From positions 1,511,501-1,575,500 of the forward strand of contig NZ_CP043639.1 of the NCBI RefSeq assembly GCF_014217605.1: a DNA stretch of 64,000 nucleotides. Direction: 5' to 3'. The stretch is from Sphingomonas sp. NBWT7. Its GTDB lineage: Bacteria > Pseudomonadota > Alphaproteobacteria > Sphingomonadales > Sphingomonadaceae. Shown piece after piece: positions 27,145 to 37,789 of this stretch. Both the position numbers and the translations under genes were made by a program. Positions within the stretch are counted from its first letter, which is position 1, and every line of letters begins with the position of its first letter. The notes under the pieces were generated by a model. It made no database searches. It saw only the letters and a list, made by a program, of their open reading frames with translations, and had not been told where the DNA came from.

Positions 27145-28062
27145 CTACGCGTCGCTTATCCGTGCCAGCCGCTCCGGCTCCACCGCCGCCCCGTCGCCCG
27201 CATCGGGCACCTGATGCTCCATGTCCGCCCCCGGCTTGCGCGCCACAAGCTTCGCCGGATCGCGCATGTCGAAGCGCAGCCACCCCTTGCCGAGCAGCGC
27301 GCGCGCCCCGTCGAGCTGCGCGAACCGCACCAGCGCGCTCGCCGCGCCCTCCTGCGGCAGCGCCAGCGTCTCGCCGGTGTCGAAGGTGAGGTCCCAGCGG
27401 CGATTGCCGACCCACGTCGCCGCCTTCACCCGCGGCTTGAGCGCGGGCGCGGCGGCGAGCAGCCGCTGATACGCCGCCTCCTGCCGGTCCGCCCCCGGCC
27501 CGATCACCAGCGGCAGATCGGGCATGTTGTTGCGGTCCACCGCCTCCAGCGGCACGCCCTTCGCATCGATCAGCGTCAGATTGCCGCCGTTCTGCCAGAT
27601 CGCCGCCGGTGCGCGCTCGACGATGTGGATCAGCAGCCGATCGGGCAAGCGGCGCGAGACATAGGCGTCCTCGACCCAGCCATAGGCGAGCAAGCGATCG
27701 CGGATCCGCGTCAGATCGACGCGCAGCATTGCCGGCGGCTGGTCCTCCAGCGCAACGGCATAGACCGTTTCGCGGTTCATCCGCTTGAGCCCCGTGATAT
27801 CGACCTGCTCGACGCGCAGACCGAGCTGCCCCGTGCTGTCCGCGACCGCGGTGCCGATCGCGGCGGGCACGCCGAACCACGATGCGGTCGCGACCGCGGC
27901 GGTCCCCGCGACGCCCAGGATCGTCCACGTCACGATGCGCTTCAGCGTCGCCTCGCTCACCGGCAGCATCGCGACGATCCGGTCGCCGAGCGACTTCTTC
28001 GGCGGCGGACGGCGCACCACCGGGCGGCGCGGCGGCGTGTCGCGCTTGATCGCCCGGCTCAT
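27145..28062 (-). CDS. ftsQ: Cell division protein FtsQ
   Basis: 305-aa bitopic divisome protein. A basic proline-rich cytosolic tail (residues 1-40), one membrane helix (about 43-62), a POTRA domain starting LRVEQVDITGLKRMNRETVY, and a periplasmic beta domain (YVSRRLPDRLLIHIVERAP). It scaffolds FtsB/FtsL. ATG at 28062 overlaps the ddl stop as ATGA, which settles the start. Confidence 0.96.
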   Translation of the reverse strand: MSRAIKRDTPPRRPVVRRPPPKKSLGDRIVAMLPVSEATLKRIVTWTILGVAGTAAVATASWFGVPAAIGTAVADSTGQLGLRVEQVDITGLKRMNRETVYAVALEDQPPAMLRVDLTRIRDRLLAYGWVEDAYVSRRLPDRLLIHIVERAPAAIWQNGGNLTLIDAKGVPLEAVDRNNMPDLPLVIGPGADRQEAAYQRLLAAAPALKPRVKAATWVGNRRWDLTFDTGETLALPQEGAASALVRFAQLDGARALLGKGWLRFDMRDPAKLVARKPGADMEHQVPDAGDGAAVEPERLARISDA

Positions 28063-29021
28063 GCCGCGCCCTTCATCGGCTTGCGCATCGCCTCGTCCAC
28101 GATCGCCTGCACCAGGTCGGGATAGCTCATGCCGATATGCCGCGCCTGCTCGGGCACCAGGCTCAGCGGCGTCATCCCCGGCTGCGTGTTTACCTCGAGC
28201 AGGAACAGCCCGTCGACGCCGCGCTCGTCGTCCCAGCGGAAATCGGCACGGCTGCACCCCTCGCAGCCCAGCAGCCGATGCGCACGCAGCGCGATCGCCA
28301 TGCACGCCTCGGTAATCGCATCCGGAATCGGCGCCGGAAACAGGTGATCGGTCATCCCGTCGGTATATTTCGACTGGTAATCGTACCAGCCAGTCTTCGG
28401 CCGCAGCTCGGTGACGCCGAGTGCGCGGTCGCCCAGCACCGCCGTCGTCAGCTCGCGCCCGCGTACGTACGGCTCGGCGAGCAGCTCGTCGAACTCCTGC
28501 CACGGCCCCGCCACATCGCGGCCGATCGGATTGCCGTAATTGCCGTCCTGCGTCACGATCGCGACGCCGACCGACGACCCCTCGTTGACTGGCTTCAGGA
28601 CATAGGGCCGCGCCAGCGGATCGCCGGCGTGCAGTTCCTCGGTTGTCACGATCCGCCCGCCCGGCATCGGCACGCCGTGCGGCACCAGCGCCTGCTTGGT
28701 CAGCACCTTGTCGATCGCGATCACCGACGTCGCGAGCCCGCTGTGCGTATAGCGCAGCCCCATCACGTCCATCAGCCCCTGGATCGATCCGTCCTCGCCC
28801 GGCGTCCCATGCAGCGCGTTGAACACCAGATCGGGCCGCGCCTCGGCGAGCCGCGCGGCGACGTCGCGCTCCATGTCGATTCGCGTCACGCGATGGCCGA
28901 GCGTTTCGAGCGCGTCGGCGACCCCCGCGCCCGACGACAGCGACACGTCGCGCTCGGCCGACCAGCCGCCCATCAGCACGGCGATATGGAGCGGCGCCAC
29001 GGCCGCACGATCAGCACTCAC
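28059..29021 (-). CDS. ddl: D-alanine--D-alanine ligase
   Basis: 320-aa ATP-grasp enzyme that makes D-Ala-D-Ala for the stem peptide. Motifs: HIAVLMGGWSAERDVSLSSG at the N-terminus, NALHGTPGEDGSIQG, YVLKPVNEGSSVGV and LLEVNTQPGMTPLSLVP. GTG at 29021 overlaps the murB stop as GTGA; the frame is open ten codons further up, inside murB. It overlaps ftsQ at its other end. Confidence 0.97.
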   Translation of the reverse strand: MSADRAAVAPLHIAVLMGGWSAERDVSLSSGAGVADALETLGHRVTRIDMERDVAARLAEARPDLVFNALHGTPGEDGSIQGLMDVMGLRYTHSGLATSVIAIDKVLTKQALVPHGVPMPGGRIVTTEELHAGDPLARPYVLKPVNEGSSVGVAIVTQDGNYGNPIGRDVAGPWQEFDELLAEPYVRGRELTTAVLGDRALGVTELRPKTGWYDYQSKYTDGMTDHLFPAPIPDAITEACMAIALRAHRLLGCEGCSRADFRWDDERGVDGLFLLEVNTQPGMTPLSLVPEQARHIGMSYPDLVQAIVDEAMRKPMKGAA

Positions 29022-29971
29022 GACGCCACTCCGACCCGCTGAATTTCCCACTCGAGCGTCACCCCGCTCTCCGCCTTCACCCGCGCGCGCACCTCCTCGC
29101 CCAGCGCCTCGATATCCGCGCTCGTCGCGCTACCGAGGTTGAGGAGGAAATTGGTGTGCTTCTCGCTGACCTGCGCGTCGCCGCGCCGCAGGCCCCGGCA
29201 ACCGGCCGCATCGACCAGCTGCCATGCCTTGTGTTCCGGCGGGTTCTTGAACGTCGATCCGCCGGTCTTCGAGCGCAGTGGCTGCGAAGCTTCGCGGCTC
29301 GCCGCGATCCGGTCCATCTCGGCCTGGATCGCCGCACGATCGCCGGGCGTGCCGCGAAAGGTCGCGGCGACGACGATCGCGTCATCGGGCAGCGCCGAGT
29401 GGCGATAGGTGTAGCCGAGGTCGCTTGCCGTCAACGTCTGCCGCTCGCCGCTCCTCAGCACCACGTCGCAGTCGACCAGCACATCGGCCGTCTCGCGTCC
29501 GTAGGCGCCGCCGTTCATCCGCACGAACCCGCCAACCGTGCCGGGGATCGAGCGAAGAAACTCAAGCCCCGCGATCCCCGCGTCGCGCGCCGTCGACGAT
29601 ACCAGGATGCCGCTCGCCCCGCCGCCGCAGCGCAGCGTCGTCGCGTCGATCCGCTCGACCGTCGCGAACGACTTGCCCAGCCGTACGACGATCCCGCGTA
29701 CCCCGCCGTCGCGCACGATCAGGTTGGAACCCAGGCCAAGCGCCATCACCGGCACCGCCGGATCGAGGTTGGCGAGGAACTTGGAGAGATCGTCGACCGA
29801 GCCCGGCTCAAGCAGGAAATCCGCCGCGCCGCCGCTCTTGAACCAGACGAGCGGTGCCAGCGGCGCATTCTGCCGCAGGCGCGTCGGAGTGGACGCCGGC
29901 GAAAGGGCACCGCCCTGCTCCCCTTCCCGCTCCTCAATCGACGAGGCGCCCGTTTGCGCGCTGTTGCTCAT
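29018..29971 (-). CDS. murB: UDP-N-acetylenolpyruvoylglucosamine reductase
   Basis: 317-aa FAD enzyme that reduces the enolpyruvyl group to give UDP-MurNAc. FAD-domain segments: [51 protein letters not shown]; the substrate-binding part has TGGSTFKNP, in which the catalytic Ser lies, and ends [18 protein letters not shown]. Type II-like (short). ATG at 29971 overlaps the murC stop as ATGA. Confidence 0.97.
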   Translation of the reverse strand: MSNSAQTGASSIEEREGEQGGALSPASTPTRLRQNAPLAPLVWFKSGGAADFLLEPGSVDDLSKFLANLDPAVPVMALGLGSNLIVRDGGVRGIVVRLGKSFATVERIDATTLRCGGGASGILVSSTARDAGIAGLEFLRSIPGTVGGFVRMNGGAYGRETADVLVDCDVVLRSGERQTLTASDLGYTYRHSALPDDAIVVAATFRGTPGDRAAIQAEMDRIAASREASQPLRSKTGGSTFKNPPEHKAWQLVDAAGCRGLRRGDAQVSEKHTNFLLNLGSATSADIEALGEEVRARVKAESGVTLEWEIQRVGVAS

Positions 29972-31386
29972 TGCCGCGCCGCCTCGATCGCGGGCGCCAA
30001 GCCGGCGGCCCATTTGGTGATGTCGCCAGCGCCCAAGCACACCACCTGGTCGCCCGCGCGCAGGTCGCCGGCCAGCACGTCGGCAAGTGCCGCGGCGTCG
30101 GTCACCGCCTCGGCCGCGCGATGCCCGCGCCGACGCAGCCCCTCGACCAGCGCGTCGGCGTCGACGCCCGCGACGGGCGCCTCGCCCGCGGCATAAACCG
30201 GCGTCACGTACACCGCGTCGGCGTCGTTGAACGCGCCCTGGAAATCCTCCATCAGGTTGCCGAGCCGCGAGTAGCGGTGCGGCTGCACTACCGCGATCAC
30301 CCGTCCCTGCGCACTCTCGCGCGCCGCCGCCAGCACCGCGCGAATCTCGACCGGATGGTGGCCGTAATCGTCGATCACCGTCGCCACCCCGCCGTCGAGC
30401 GCCACTTCGCCCACCTTGGTGAAGCGCCGCTTGACGCCGTCGAACTTCTGGAACCCGCGCTGGATCGTCGCGTCGTCGATGCCGAGCTCGAGCGCCACGC
30501 CGATCGCCGCCAGCGCGTTCTGCACATTGTGCCGCCCCGGCATCGGCAGGTCGATCTCCTCGATCGAGCGCGTCGCCCCGTCGCGTCCGCGGATGATCGC
30601 TTCGAACCGGTTGCCGCCGGGATAAGGGCTGACGTTGACGCCGCGCACGTCGGCACTCGCCGCGAAGCCGTAGGTCACGATGCGCCGATCGCGCACGCGT
30701 GGGATCAGCGCCTGCACCTCAGGATGGTCGAGGCACAGCAGCGCCGCGCCGTAGAACGGCACGTTCTCGACGAATTCGACGTACGCGTCCTTGGCGCGCT
30801 CGAAGCTGCCGTAATGGTCGAGATGCTCGGGATCGATGTTGGTGACGACCGCGATCGTGCCGTCGAGCCGCAGGAAGCTGCCGTCGCTCTCGTCCGCCTC
30901 CACCACCATCCAGTCGCTGGTGCCGAGCCGCGCGTTCGATCCGTAGCTGTTGATGATCCCGCCGTTGATCACCGTCGGGTCGACCCCGCCCGCGTCGAGC
31001 AGCGCGGCGACCATCGACGTCGTCGTCGTCTTGCCGTGCGTACCCGCCACCGCGACAGTCGATTTGAGCCGCATCAGCTCGGCCAGCATCTCCGCGCGCC
31101 GCACCACTGGGATACGCGCGTTGAGCGCCGCCTCCACCTCGGGGTTGCCGCGCTTCACCGCGGTCGACGTGACGACCACCGCCGCCCCGTCGACGTTCGC
31201 CGCCTCGTGCCCGATCGTCACCGCGATGCCGCGCTTGCGCAGCCCCTCGATGACATAGCCCTCGGCAACGTCGGAGCCCTGCACCGCGTAGCCGAGATTG
31301 TGCATCACCTCCGCGATACCGGACATGCCGATCCCGCCGATACCGACGAAATGGATCGTCCCGATATCGGTCGCGACACCTTTCAT
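29968..31386 (-). CDS. murC: UDP-N-acetylmuramate--L-alanine ligase
   Basis: 472-aa Mur ligase adding L-Ala, the first amino acid, to UDP-MurNAc. N-terminal Rossmann part [20 protein letters not shown] loop [11 protein letters not shown]; central [14 protein letters not shown]-terminal [10 protein letters not shown] and QPHRYSR. ATG at 31386 gives the family start [13 protein letters not shown]. Unlike most neighbours it does not overlap the gene before it; the 52-bp gap to murG contains a repeat element and a 17-bp inverted repeat that covers the murC start (see below). Confidence 0.98.
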   Translation of the reverse strand: MKGVATDIGTIHFVGIGGIGMSGIAEVMHNLGYAVQGSDVAEGYVIEGLRKRGIAVTIGHEAANVDGAAVVVTSTAVKRGNPEVEAALNARIPVVRRAEMLAELMRLKSTVAVAGTHGKTTTTSMVAALLDAGGVDPTVINGGIINSYGSNARLGTSDWMVVEADESDGSFLRLDGTIAVVTNIDPEHLDHYGSFERAKDAYVEFVENVPFYGAALLCLDHPEVQALIPRVRDRRIVTYGFAASADVRGVNVSPYPGGNRFEAIIRGRDGATRSIEEIDLPMPGRHNVQNALAAIGVALELGIDDATIQRGFQKFDGVKRRFTKVGEVALDGGVATVIDDYGHHPVEIRAVLAAARESAQGRVIAVVQPHRYSRLGNLMEDFQGAFNDADAVYVTPVYAAGEAPVAGVDADALVEGLRRRGHRAAEAVTDAAALADVLAGDLRAGDQVVCLGAGDITKWAAGLAPAIEAARQ

Positions 31387-31412
31387 CGGCTTTCTCCGAT
31401 GAAAGGTGTCGC
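31373..31412 (-). promoter_or_regulatory. Perfect 17-bp hairpin burying the murC start codon
   Basis: GCGACACCTTTCATCGG (31373-31389) and CCGATGAAAGGTGTCGC (31396-31412) are perfect inverted copies with a 6-nt loop. On the murC mRNA the second arm is codons 1-5 with the AUG, and the loop with the base of the stem holds the likely ribosome-binding GGAGAAAG. Folding would hide the start site, so murC translation may depend on ribosomes coming from murG or on another unfolding event. Confidence 0.65.
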
Positions 31413-31435
31413 CTGTCCTGAGCTTGTCGAAGGGC
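31412..31435. repeat. Short dispersed-repeat-like element (CTTCGACAAGCTCAGGAC core)
   Basis: On the minus strand this reads CCCTTCGACAAGCTCAGGAC plus a few bases. The CTTCGACAAGCTCAGG core matches, as I recall, a short intergenic repeat common in sphingomonads and some other high-G+C proteobacteria, which translates as PFDKLRT when read through. Only one copy is seen in the window. It fills the murG-murC gap. Confidence 0.6.
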
Positions 31436-31438
31436 CTT

Positions 31439-32584
31439 TCACGCGAACGCCTCCTTGCGCCGCGCGACGCCGACCGGCAGCTTGGCACGCGGCGCGTCGA
31501 GGCTCTCGACCAGATCGGCGAGATCGATCGCCGCATTGGGCTTGCCACAGCCGCGCGCTCGCCCGGCGGCATTCTCGAGAGCCGCGGGATCGAGCCCCAG
31601 CTTCTGCATCTGCTTGGCGAGCTCCGCTGGCGTAAAGGCCGTCTGCGCGATCGTCCGCGCGCCGCCCGCCGCGGTAATCTCGCGCGCGTTCGCGGTCTGG
31701 TGATCGTCCGTCGCGCCGGGCAGCGGTACCAGGATCGCCGGCCGCCCGGCTGCGGTCAGTTCCGAAATCGTCGACGCGCCCGCGCGCGCGATCACCAGAT
31801 GCGCCCAGCCAAGCTCCTCGGGCAGATCGGGCAGATACGTCGCCAGCGTCGCCGCGATATCGAGCTTGGCATATTTGGCGCGCGCCGCGTCGATATCCTC
31901 GATCCGCGCCTGGTGCGTTACTTGCAACCTCCGGCGGAACGCGACGGGCAGCATCGCCAGCCCCTCAGGCACCACCTTCGACAGCACGCTCGCGCCCTGC
32001 GATCCGCCCGTCACCAGCACGCGGAAGATGCCGTCCTCTTCCAGCAGCGGATAAGCCTGCGTGCGCAGTGCGAGGATGCTGTCGCGCACCGGATTGCCGA
32101 CATGGTGCGCCTTCGCCGCATAGCCCGGCTTCAGCCGCTCGGTCGTGGCATAGGAGGTGGCGATCGCGTCGACGCGCCCGGCGACCAGGCGATTGACCCG
32201 GCCAAGCACCGCATTCTGCTCGTGCACCGCGGTCGGGATCTTCTCCGCGAACGCCGCCGCGAGCGCCGGAAAGGCGGGATAGCCGCCGAAGCCGATCACC
32301 GCCGCCGGCTTGAACGTGCGGTACAATTGCCGTGCCATCGCGCGACCGCGCCACATCTCGCGCGCGGCCTTCGCCCAGCCGATCGGCCCGCCGGAGAAGC
32401 GCCCGGCGGGCAGCACGTGCGTCTGCACCCCCTGGAACAGCCCCGGGAAGCGCACGCCGCGCGCGTCGCTGACCAGCGCCACGCGGTGCCCGCGCCGCAT
32501 CAGTTCCTCGGCCAGTGCGGCGGCCGGCACCATGTGCCCACCGGTCCCGCCCGCCGCGAGCACGAAATGCCGGGCGCGCGTCAC
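31439..32584 (-). CDS. murG: UDP-N-acetylglucosamine--N-acetylmuramyl-(pentapeptide) transferase
   Basis: 381-aa GT28-family glycosyltransferase that adds GlcNAc to lipid I to form lipid II at the inner face of the membrane. N-terminal [18 protein letters not shown], the [12 protein letters not shown] segment, [13 protein letters not shown], and the C-terminal sugar-nucleotide site [21 protein letters not shown] at 32584 overlaps the ftsW stop as GTGA. Confidence 0.98.
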   Translation of the reverse strand: MTRARHFVLAAGGTGGHMVPAAALAEELMRRGHRVALVSDARGVRFPGLFQGVQTHVLPAGRFSGGPIGWAKAAREMWRGRAMARQLYRTFKPAAVIGFGGYPAFPALAAAFAEKIPTAVHEQNAVLGRVNRLVAGRVDAIATSYATTERLKPGYAAKAHHVGNPVRDSILALRTQAYPLLEEDGIFRVLVTGGSQGASVLSKVVPEGLAMLPVAFRRRLQVTHQARIEDIDAARAKYAKLDIAATLATYLPDLPEELGWAHLVIARAGASTISELTAAGRPAILVPLPGATDDHQTANAREITAAGGARTIAQTAFTPAELAKQMQKLGLDPAALENAAGRARGCGKPNAAIDLADLVESLDAPRAKLPVGVARRKEAFA

Positions 32585-33807
32585 TGCGCCGCGCCCCAGC
32601 GCGTCACGTACGGGCTGCGCAGCAGGAACGGATTGCGCCGCGTGAAGGCGAGCAGCAGCCCCATCCCGATCGATAGCGCGATCATCGACGAGCCACCGTA
32701 ACTGATGAACGGCAACGTCATTCCCTTCGATGGCGCAAGGCCGGTATTGACCGCCATCGACACCATCGCCTGCACGCCGAACTGCGTCGCGAGCCCCGAT
32801 GCGGCCAGCAGCTTGAAGCTGTCCTGCTCGTCGAGCATCTTGACGAACACGCGCACCACGATCGCCAGGAACAGTACCGCGATCACCATGCACGCGATCA
32901 GCCCAAATTCTTCGCCGATGACGGAAAAGATATAGTCGGTATGCGCCTCGGGCAGACCGAACTTCACCGTGCCCGCACCCGGCCCCGTGCCGGTCCAGCC
33001 GCCCGACGTCAGCGTCGCGTGTGCCGCATCGGTCTGGAAATGCGCGCCTTCCGCCTCGTTGGGATCGCGGAACAGGAACGCGTCGATCCGTGCGCGCGCC
33101 GTGCCGTAGAATAGGTACGCCGCGCCAACCCCCACCGGCGCCATCGCGAAGAACGCCGCCAGCGTGCGGATCGGCGTCCCCGCGATCATCAGCAGCACCA
33201 TCCAGACCGTCGAGAAGACGATCGTCTGGCCGAAATCGGGCTGCAACATCAGCAGCCCTGCCACCGTTGCGGTCATCGCAAAGGTGATCGCGGTCAGCGG
33301 TAGCCCATCCTCCTTCGATCGCAGCGACAGCAGCCACGCCACCGTGACGATGAAGCACGGCTTCAGGAATTCGGACGGCTGGAACTGCGCGATGCTGACG
33401 CCAAGCCAGCGCTTCGCCCCGTTCACCTCGACGCCGACGCCCGGGATCAGCACCAGCACCAGCATCGCGCCAAAGCCCGCCGCGCCGATAACCGCCGCGC
33501 GCCGCGCCACGTTGGCCGGCAGCATCGAGATGCCGATCATCACCGGCAGCGACACCGCCACCCACATCACCTGCCGCCAGAAATAATAGAGCGGCGCGAT
33601 CTTCAGCTGCTCGCCGGAATAGCGCACCGCGCTCGCCGGCGATGCCGCGGCAACCGCGAGCAGCCCGACCGCGATCAGCGCAAAGGTCAGCAGCAGCAGC
33701 ACGCGGTCGGTATCCCAGAACCACGTGCCCAGCGGCGATCGATCGCCGCGCCCGCCGCGTTCCTTCAGCCGTCCGCGGAACCCCGCCCTGGTCGACATGT
33801 CGTTCAA
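32581..33807 (-). CDS. ftsW: Peptidoglycan glycosyltransferase FtsW
   Basis: 408-aa SEDS-family polymerase of septal peptidoglycan, working with FtsI. About ten membrane helices; the family features are GAKRWLGVSIAQFQPSEF, the long periplasmic loop with TGTGPGAGTVKFGLPEAHTD, and FISYGGSSMIALSIGMGLL. ATG at 33807 overlaps murD as ATGA; an in-frame ATG three codons later is possible. Confidence 0.98.
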   Translation of the reverse strand: MNDMSTRAGFRGRLKERGGRGDRSPLGTWFWDTDRVLLLLTFALIAVGLLAVAAASPASAVRYSGEQLKIAPLYYFWRQVMWVAVSLPVMIGISMLPANVARRAAVIGAAGFGAMLVLVLIPGVGVEVNGAKRWLGVSIAQFQPSEFLKPCFIVTVAWLLSLRSKEDGLPLTAITFAMTATVAGLLMLQPDFGQTIVFSTVWMVLLMIAGTPIRTLAAFFAMAPVGVGAAYLFYGTARARIDAFLFRDPNEAEGAHFQTDAAHATLTSGGWTGTGPGAGTVKFGLPEAHTDYIFSVIGEEFGLIACMVIAVLFLAIVVRVFVKMLDEQDSFKLLAASGLATQFGVQAMVSMAVNTGLAPSKGMTLPFISYGGSSMIALSIGMGLLLAFTRRNPFLLRSPYVTRWGAAQ

Positions 33808-35096
33808 GCCAGCCCCCCTACCGCTTCACGAAATGCCTGCCCGCGATGCTCGTAATCGCGGAACTGGTCAAACGAAGCCGCCGCCGGTGACAGCAGCACC
33901 GTGTCCCCCGGCTGCGCCTGGCGCGCTGCGCTGGCGACCGCGGCGGCCAGCGTCCCCGCTTCCTCCACCGCCACCTTGCCGTCCAGCGCACGCGCGAAAA
34001 CCGCGCCGGCCTCGCCGATCGTATAGGCGCGCACGACATGGGCGAGCGTCGGCACGCAGGCGTCGAGATCGTCGCCCTTCGCCCGCCCGCCGACGATCCA
34101 GTGCACGCGATCGAACGCAGCGAGCGCGGGTGCGCTGCTCTCCGGATTGGTCGCCTTGCTGTCGTCGACGAAGGTGACGCCGTTCACTTCGGCGACCTTT
34201 TCCATCCGGTGCGGCAGTCCGCCGAAGCTCGCCAATCCACGATCAATGTCCGCCTCGCCGACGCCCAGTGCCTGCGCCACCGCGATCGCCGCCAGCGCGT
34301 TCTGCGCATTGTGCGGCCCCTGCAGCGCCGGCCAGCCGCGCTGGTCCATGCATACGCCCGGCGCGATCTTGGTCAGATGCTCGCCGCGCGCCGACAGGCT
34401 GCGCGCGATCCCCGCCGACGCCGCGTCGCCGATCCCGATCACCGCCTCGTGCGCCGGCGACTGCATCGCGAACAGCCGCGCCTTGGATGCGGCATAGCCC
34501 TCGAACCCGTCGTAGCGGTCGAGGTGATCGGGCGTGATGTTCAGCAGCACCGCCACGTCGCAGTCGAGGCTGCGCGTCAGATCGATTTGGTAACTCGACA
34601 GCTCGAGCACATAGACCCCGCCCGCCGCCAGCGGCTCCTGCCCAAGGATCGGCAGCCCGATATTGCCGCCCATCAGCACCGGCACGCCCGCCGTCTGCAG
34701 GATGTGCGCGACCAGCGCCGTCGTCGTCGACTTGCCGTTGGTGCCAGTGATGCCCACCACCTTGTGCGGCGGCAGCGTAACACGCGCCTCCGCGAACAGC
34801 TCGATATCGCCGACGATCGGCACGCCTGCCGCGTGTGCCTGCGCCACCAGCGGATGCGTGTTGAGCGGGACGCCGGGCGAAACGACCAGCCCCGCCGCGC
34901 CCGCAAGGTTCAGCGTCGCAAGGTCGTGAACGATGACGCCGTCGATCTCTTCGGCCCGCTCGCGCGCCTCAACATTGCTATCCCACGCAACGACGTGCGC
35001 GCCCGCCGCCGCCAGCGCGCGCACGGTCGCGAGCCCCGAGCGCGCGAGGCCGAGCACCGCATACCGCTTGCCGGACCAGGCGGGCGACGTGATCAC
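33804..35096 (-). CDS. murD: UDP-N-acetylmuramoyl-L-alanine--D-glutamate ligase
   Basis: 430-aa Mur ligase adding D-Glu. N-terminal [20 protein letters not shown] loop [35 protein letters not shown], and the C-terminal [13 protein letters not shown] at 35096 overlaps the mraY stop as GTGA; the frame is open far upstream but only antisense or inside mraY. Confidence 0.98.
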   Translation of the reverse strand: MITSPAWSGKRYAVLGLARSGLATVRALAAAGAHVVAWDSNVEARERAEEIDGVIVHDLATLNLAGAAGLVVSPGVPLNTHPLVAQAHAAGVPIVGDIELFAEARVTLPPHKVVGITGTNGKSTTTALVAHILQTAGVPVLMGGNIGLPILGQEPLAAGGVYVLELSSYQIDLTRSLDCDVAVLLNITPDHLDRYDGFEGYAASKARLFAMQSPAHEAVIGIGDAASAGIARSLSARGEHLTKIAPGVCMDQRGWPALQGPHNAQNALAAIAVAQALGVGEADIDRGLASFGGLPHRMEKVAEVNGVTFVDDSKATNPESSAPALAAFDRVHWIVGGRAKGDDLDACVPTLAHVVRAYTIGEAGAVFARALDGKVAVEEAGTLAAAVASAARQAQPGDTVLLSPAAASFDQFRDYEHRGQAFREAVGGLA

Positions 35097-36163
35097 CGCA
35101 GCTTCAACGTCGACAGGCCGGCGAGCGCCAGCACCAGGCTGATGATCCAGAAGCGGATCACGACGGTCGGCTCGCTCCAGCCCAGCTGTTCGAAATGGTG
35201 GTGGATCGGTGCCATGCGGAACACGCGCTTGCCCGTCCTTTTGTACCAGAACACCTGGATGATGACGCTCATCGCCTCGACCACGAACAGCCCGCCGATG
35301 ATCCCCAGCACGATCTCGTGGTGCGCGACGACGGCGATCGTGCCCAGCGCGCCGCCCAGCGCGAGGCTGCCGGTATCGCCCATGAACACCGCCGCCGGCG
35401 GCGCATTGTACCACAGGAAGGCAAGCCCAGCGCCGATCATCGCGCCACAGAAGATCGCGAGGTCGCCCGCGCGCGGCACGTGCGGGATGCCGAGATAGTC
35501 GGCGAACTTCACGTTGCCCGCGAGGTACACGATCAGCATGAACGCGACGCTGGCGATGATCACCGGCATCGTTGCCAGCCCGTCGAGCCCGTCGGTCAGG
35601 TTCACCGCATTGCCGAACGCCACGATCGTGAAGGCGGCGAAGATCGGATAGAACAGGCCTAGCTCGATATAGGTGCGGTTGGTGAACGGCAGGAACAGCC
35701 CCGTCCCGTTCTCGTAGCTGACGATCCACGCCGCGATCCCCGCGATCGCGAATTCGAGCAGCAACCGCGTCCGGCCGGAGACGCCCGCCGTGCTCGCCTT
35801 ACGCACCTTGTCGTAATCGTCGAGGAAGCCGATCGCGCCGAAGCCCAGCGTCACGAACAGGCACGCCCAGACGAACGGGTTCTTCAGGTCCATCCACAGC
35901 AGGATCGACAGCGCCAGGCTGGTCAGGATCATCAGCCCGCCCATCGTCGGCGTGCCGCGCTTGGCAAGGTGCGTCTGCGGCCCGTCGGCGCGGATCGGCT
36001 GCCCCTTGCCCTGCCGCACGCGCAGCCAGCCGATGAACTTGGGGCCGATGACGAGGCCGATCAGCAGCGCCGTCGCCACCGCCGCTCCGGCACGGAACGA
36101 CAGGTAGCGGATGAGGTTCAGCCCGCCGGGAAACCCGAGCTGCTCGGCGATCCAGTACAACAC
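35093..36163 (-). CDS. mraY: Phospho-N-acetylmuramoyl-pentapeptide-transferase
   Basis: 356-aa inner-membrane enzyme that transfers phospho-MurNAc-pentapeptide to undecaprenyl phosphate, making lipid I. Ten-helix topology with the family blocks [34 protein letters not shown], and [15 protein letters not shown] at 36163 shares its first base with the last base of the murF stop (TAGTG). Confidence 0.98.
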   Translation of the reverse strand: MLYWIAEQLGFPGGLNLIRYLSFRAGAAVATALLIGLVIGPKFIGWLRVRQGKGQPIRADGPQTHLAKRGTPTMGGLMILTSLALSILLWMDLKNPFVWACLFVTLGFGAIGFLDDYDKVRKASTAGVSGRTRLLLEFAIAGIAAWIVSYENGTGLFLPFTNRTYIELGLFYPIFAAFTIVAFGNAVNLTDGLDGLATMPVIIASVAFMLIVYLAGNVKFADYLGIPHVPRAGDLAIFCGAMIGAGLAFLWYNAPPAAVFMGDTGSLALGGALGTIAVVAHHEIVLGIIGGLFVVEAMSVIIQVFWYKRTGKRVFRMAPIHHHFEQLGWSEPTVVIRFWIISLVLALAGLSTLKLR

Positions 36164-37551
36164 TAAAACATGCCCCCAGCGAGCGCCGCGACGACCCGCG
36201 ACAGCCCGACCCCGTTCGATCCCTTGACGAGCACCGCGTCACCCGGCGCGAGCATTCCCGGAAGAACCTCCAGCGCCGCCGCAGCGCCGGGCACATGGAC
36301 GAAATCGGTCCGTCCCTCAAGCGCCTGGGCGAGCGGCGCCATCGCTTCGCCGACGAGCAGCGCCGCTTCAACGCGTGCTGCCACGATCGGCGCGGCGAGC
36401 CCGGCGTGATAGTCGGCCGAGCTCGCGCCCAGTTCCCGCATCTCGCCCAGCACGGCGACGTGCCGGCCGGGCTCGCCGGCGAGCACCGCGAGCGTCGCCG
36501 CCATCGACGCAGGGTTGGCGTTGTAGCTCTCGTCGATCACCAGCGCCTCGCCGCCAGCCACCCGCACCATCTGCCGCGCGCCGCGTCCTGCAAGCCCGCC
36601 GAGCTCGCCCAGCGCCAGCCCGGCGAGGCCAAGGTCGCCGCCCACCGCATCGACCGCGGCGATCACCGCCAGCGCGTTCGATACCCAATGCTGGCCCGGC
36701 TGCGCGATCGTGAAGCTCAACTCGCGTGCGCCGACGCGCGCGGTGACGAACGTACCGCCGGTTTTCACCGGCATCGTCTCGATCGGACGCACGTCCGCCC
36801 CACGCGACAGGCCGAACGTCACGATCTTTTCAGCATAGGGCGCGGCCGCGGCGATCAGCCGGTCGCGATGCGGGCTGTCATAGGGCACGATCGCGACGCC
36901 GCCCCGACCCCCGTCCGGCGCCTCCAACCCCCGAAAGATTTCCCCCTTGGCGTCGGCAATCGCGCTCTCGTTGGGGAAGAATTCGGTATGCGCCGGTGCG
37001 ATCGCCGTCACGATCGCAACGTGCGGGCGCACCAGCGTCGTCAGATGCGCGAGCTCGCCGGGGTGGTTCATCCCCATCTCGAACACGCCGAAGCGCGTCG
37101 CCGCCGGCATCCGCGCTAGGCTCAGCGGCACGCCGGTGTGGTTGTTGTAGCTCTTGACCGACCGATGCGTCACGCCGCGCGCGCCGCGATCGAGCGCCGC
37201 GAACAGTGCCTCCTTGGTCGATGTCTTGCCGACCGATCCGGTCACTCCGATGATCCGCGCATCGGTACGCACGCGCGCCGCGCGGGCGAGATCCTCCAGC
37301 GCCGCAAACGTATCCGCAACGCGCACCGCCGGATGCGCCGTGTCGGCAGCAACGATCGCGCCCGCGGCCCCTTGCGCGAACGCCTGGTCGATGAAGCGAT
37401 GGCCGTCGGTCGCCTCGCCCGACAGCGCGACGAACAGGTCGCCCGCGCCCACCTCGCGCGAATCGAACGCGACGCCGCCGGCGGAAAAGCCTGCCGATGC
37501 GGTGCCACCGGTGGCGGCCGCGATGCCGTCCGAGGTCCAGAGCGTGTCCAT
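36163..37551 (-). CDS. murF: UDP-N-acetylmuramoyl-tripeptide--D-alanyl-D-alanine ligase
   Basis: 462-aa Mur ligase that adds the D-Ala-D-Ala made by Ddl. ATP loop [27 protein letters not shown], and the C-terminal [14 protein letters not shown] 227-bp gap separates it from murE, the largest gap within the block; it holds a small candidate ORF. Confidence 0.98.
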   Translation of the reverse strand: MDTLWTSDGIAAATGGTASAGFSAGGVAFDSREVGAGDLFVALSGEATDGHRFIDQAFAQGAAGAIVAADTAHPAVRVADTFAALEDLARAARVRTDARIIGVTGSVGKTSTKEALFAALDRGARGVTHRSVKSYNNHTGVPLSLARMPAATRFGVFEMGMNHPGELAHLTTLVRPHVAIVTAIAPAHTEFFPNESAIADAKGEIFRGLEAPDGGRGGVAIVPYDSPHRDRLIAAAAPYAEKIVTFGLSRGADVRPIETMPVKTGGTFVTARVGARELSFTIAQPGQHWVSNALAVIAAVDAVGGDLGLAGLALGELGGLAGRGARQMVRVAGGEALVIDESYNANPASMAATLAVLAGEPGRHVAVLGEMRELGASSADYHAGLAAPIVAARVEAALLVGEAMAPLAQALEGRTDFVHVPGAAAALEVLPGMLAPGDAVLVKGSNGVGLSRVVAALAGGMF

Positions 37552-37660
37552 GCGGCCCTATAGCATCCGCGGCGCGCCGGTCGCGCGCCAATCGATGGAT
37601 CGCCGCTTCATCGCGCGCGTCCGCGCCCGATCGGGCTGTCGTCGCGGCGCGCGTCGCCGC

Positions 37661-37789
37661 TCAACGCAGCCCGCTGACGCTGTCGCCCGTCACCAGCTCG
37701 TAGCGCAGGCCGAGCGTGCGCCGCTCGCGCGGCTTCTTGTCGGCGTCGCTCACCGCGGGCTTGGATGGAACAACGAACTTACGCTTCAC
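37661..37789 (-). CDS. Candidate small ORF (42 aa) between murE and murF
   Basis: A 43-codon frame starting GTG at 37789, preceded by GGAGG 5 nt upstream, and overlapping the end of murE by 11 bp. The product starts MKRKFVVPSKPAVSDADK and ends LVTGDSVSGLR; it is basic and polar, with no membrane segment. I do not recognise a family. The good ribosome-binding site and the otherwise tight packing of the cluster favour a real gene, but the size makes it uncertain. Confidence 0.4.
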   Translation of the reverse strand: MKRKFVVPSKPAVSDADKKPRERRTLGLRYELVTGDSVSGLR

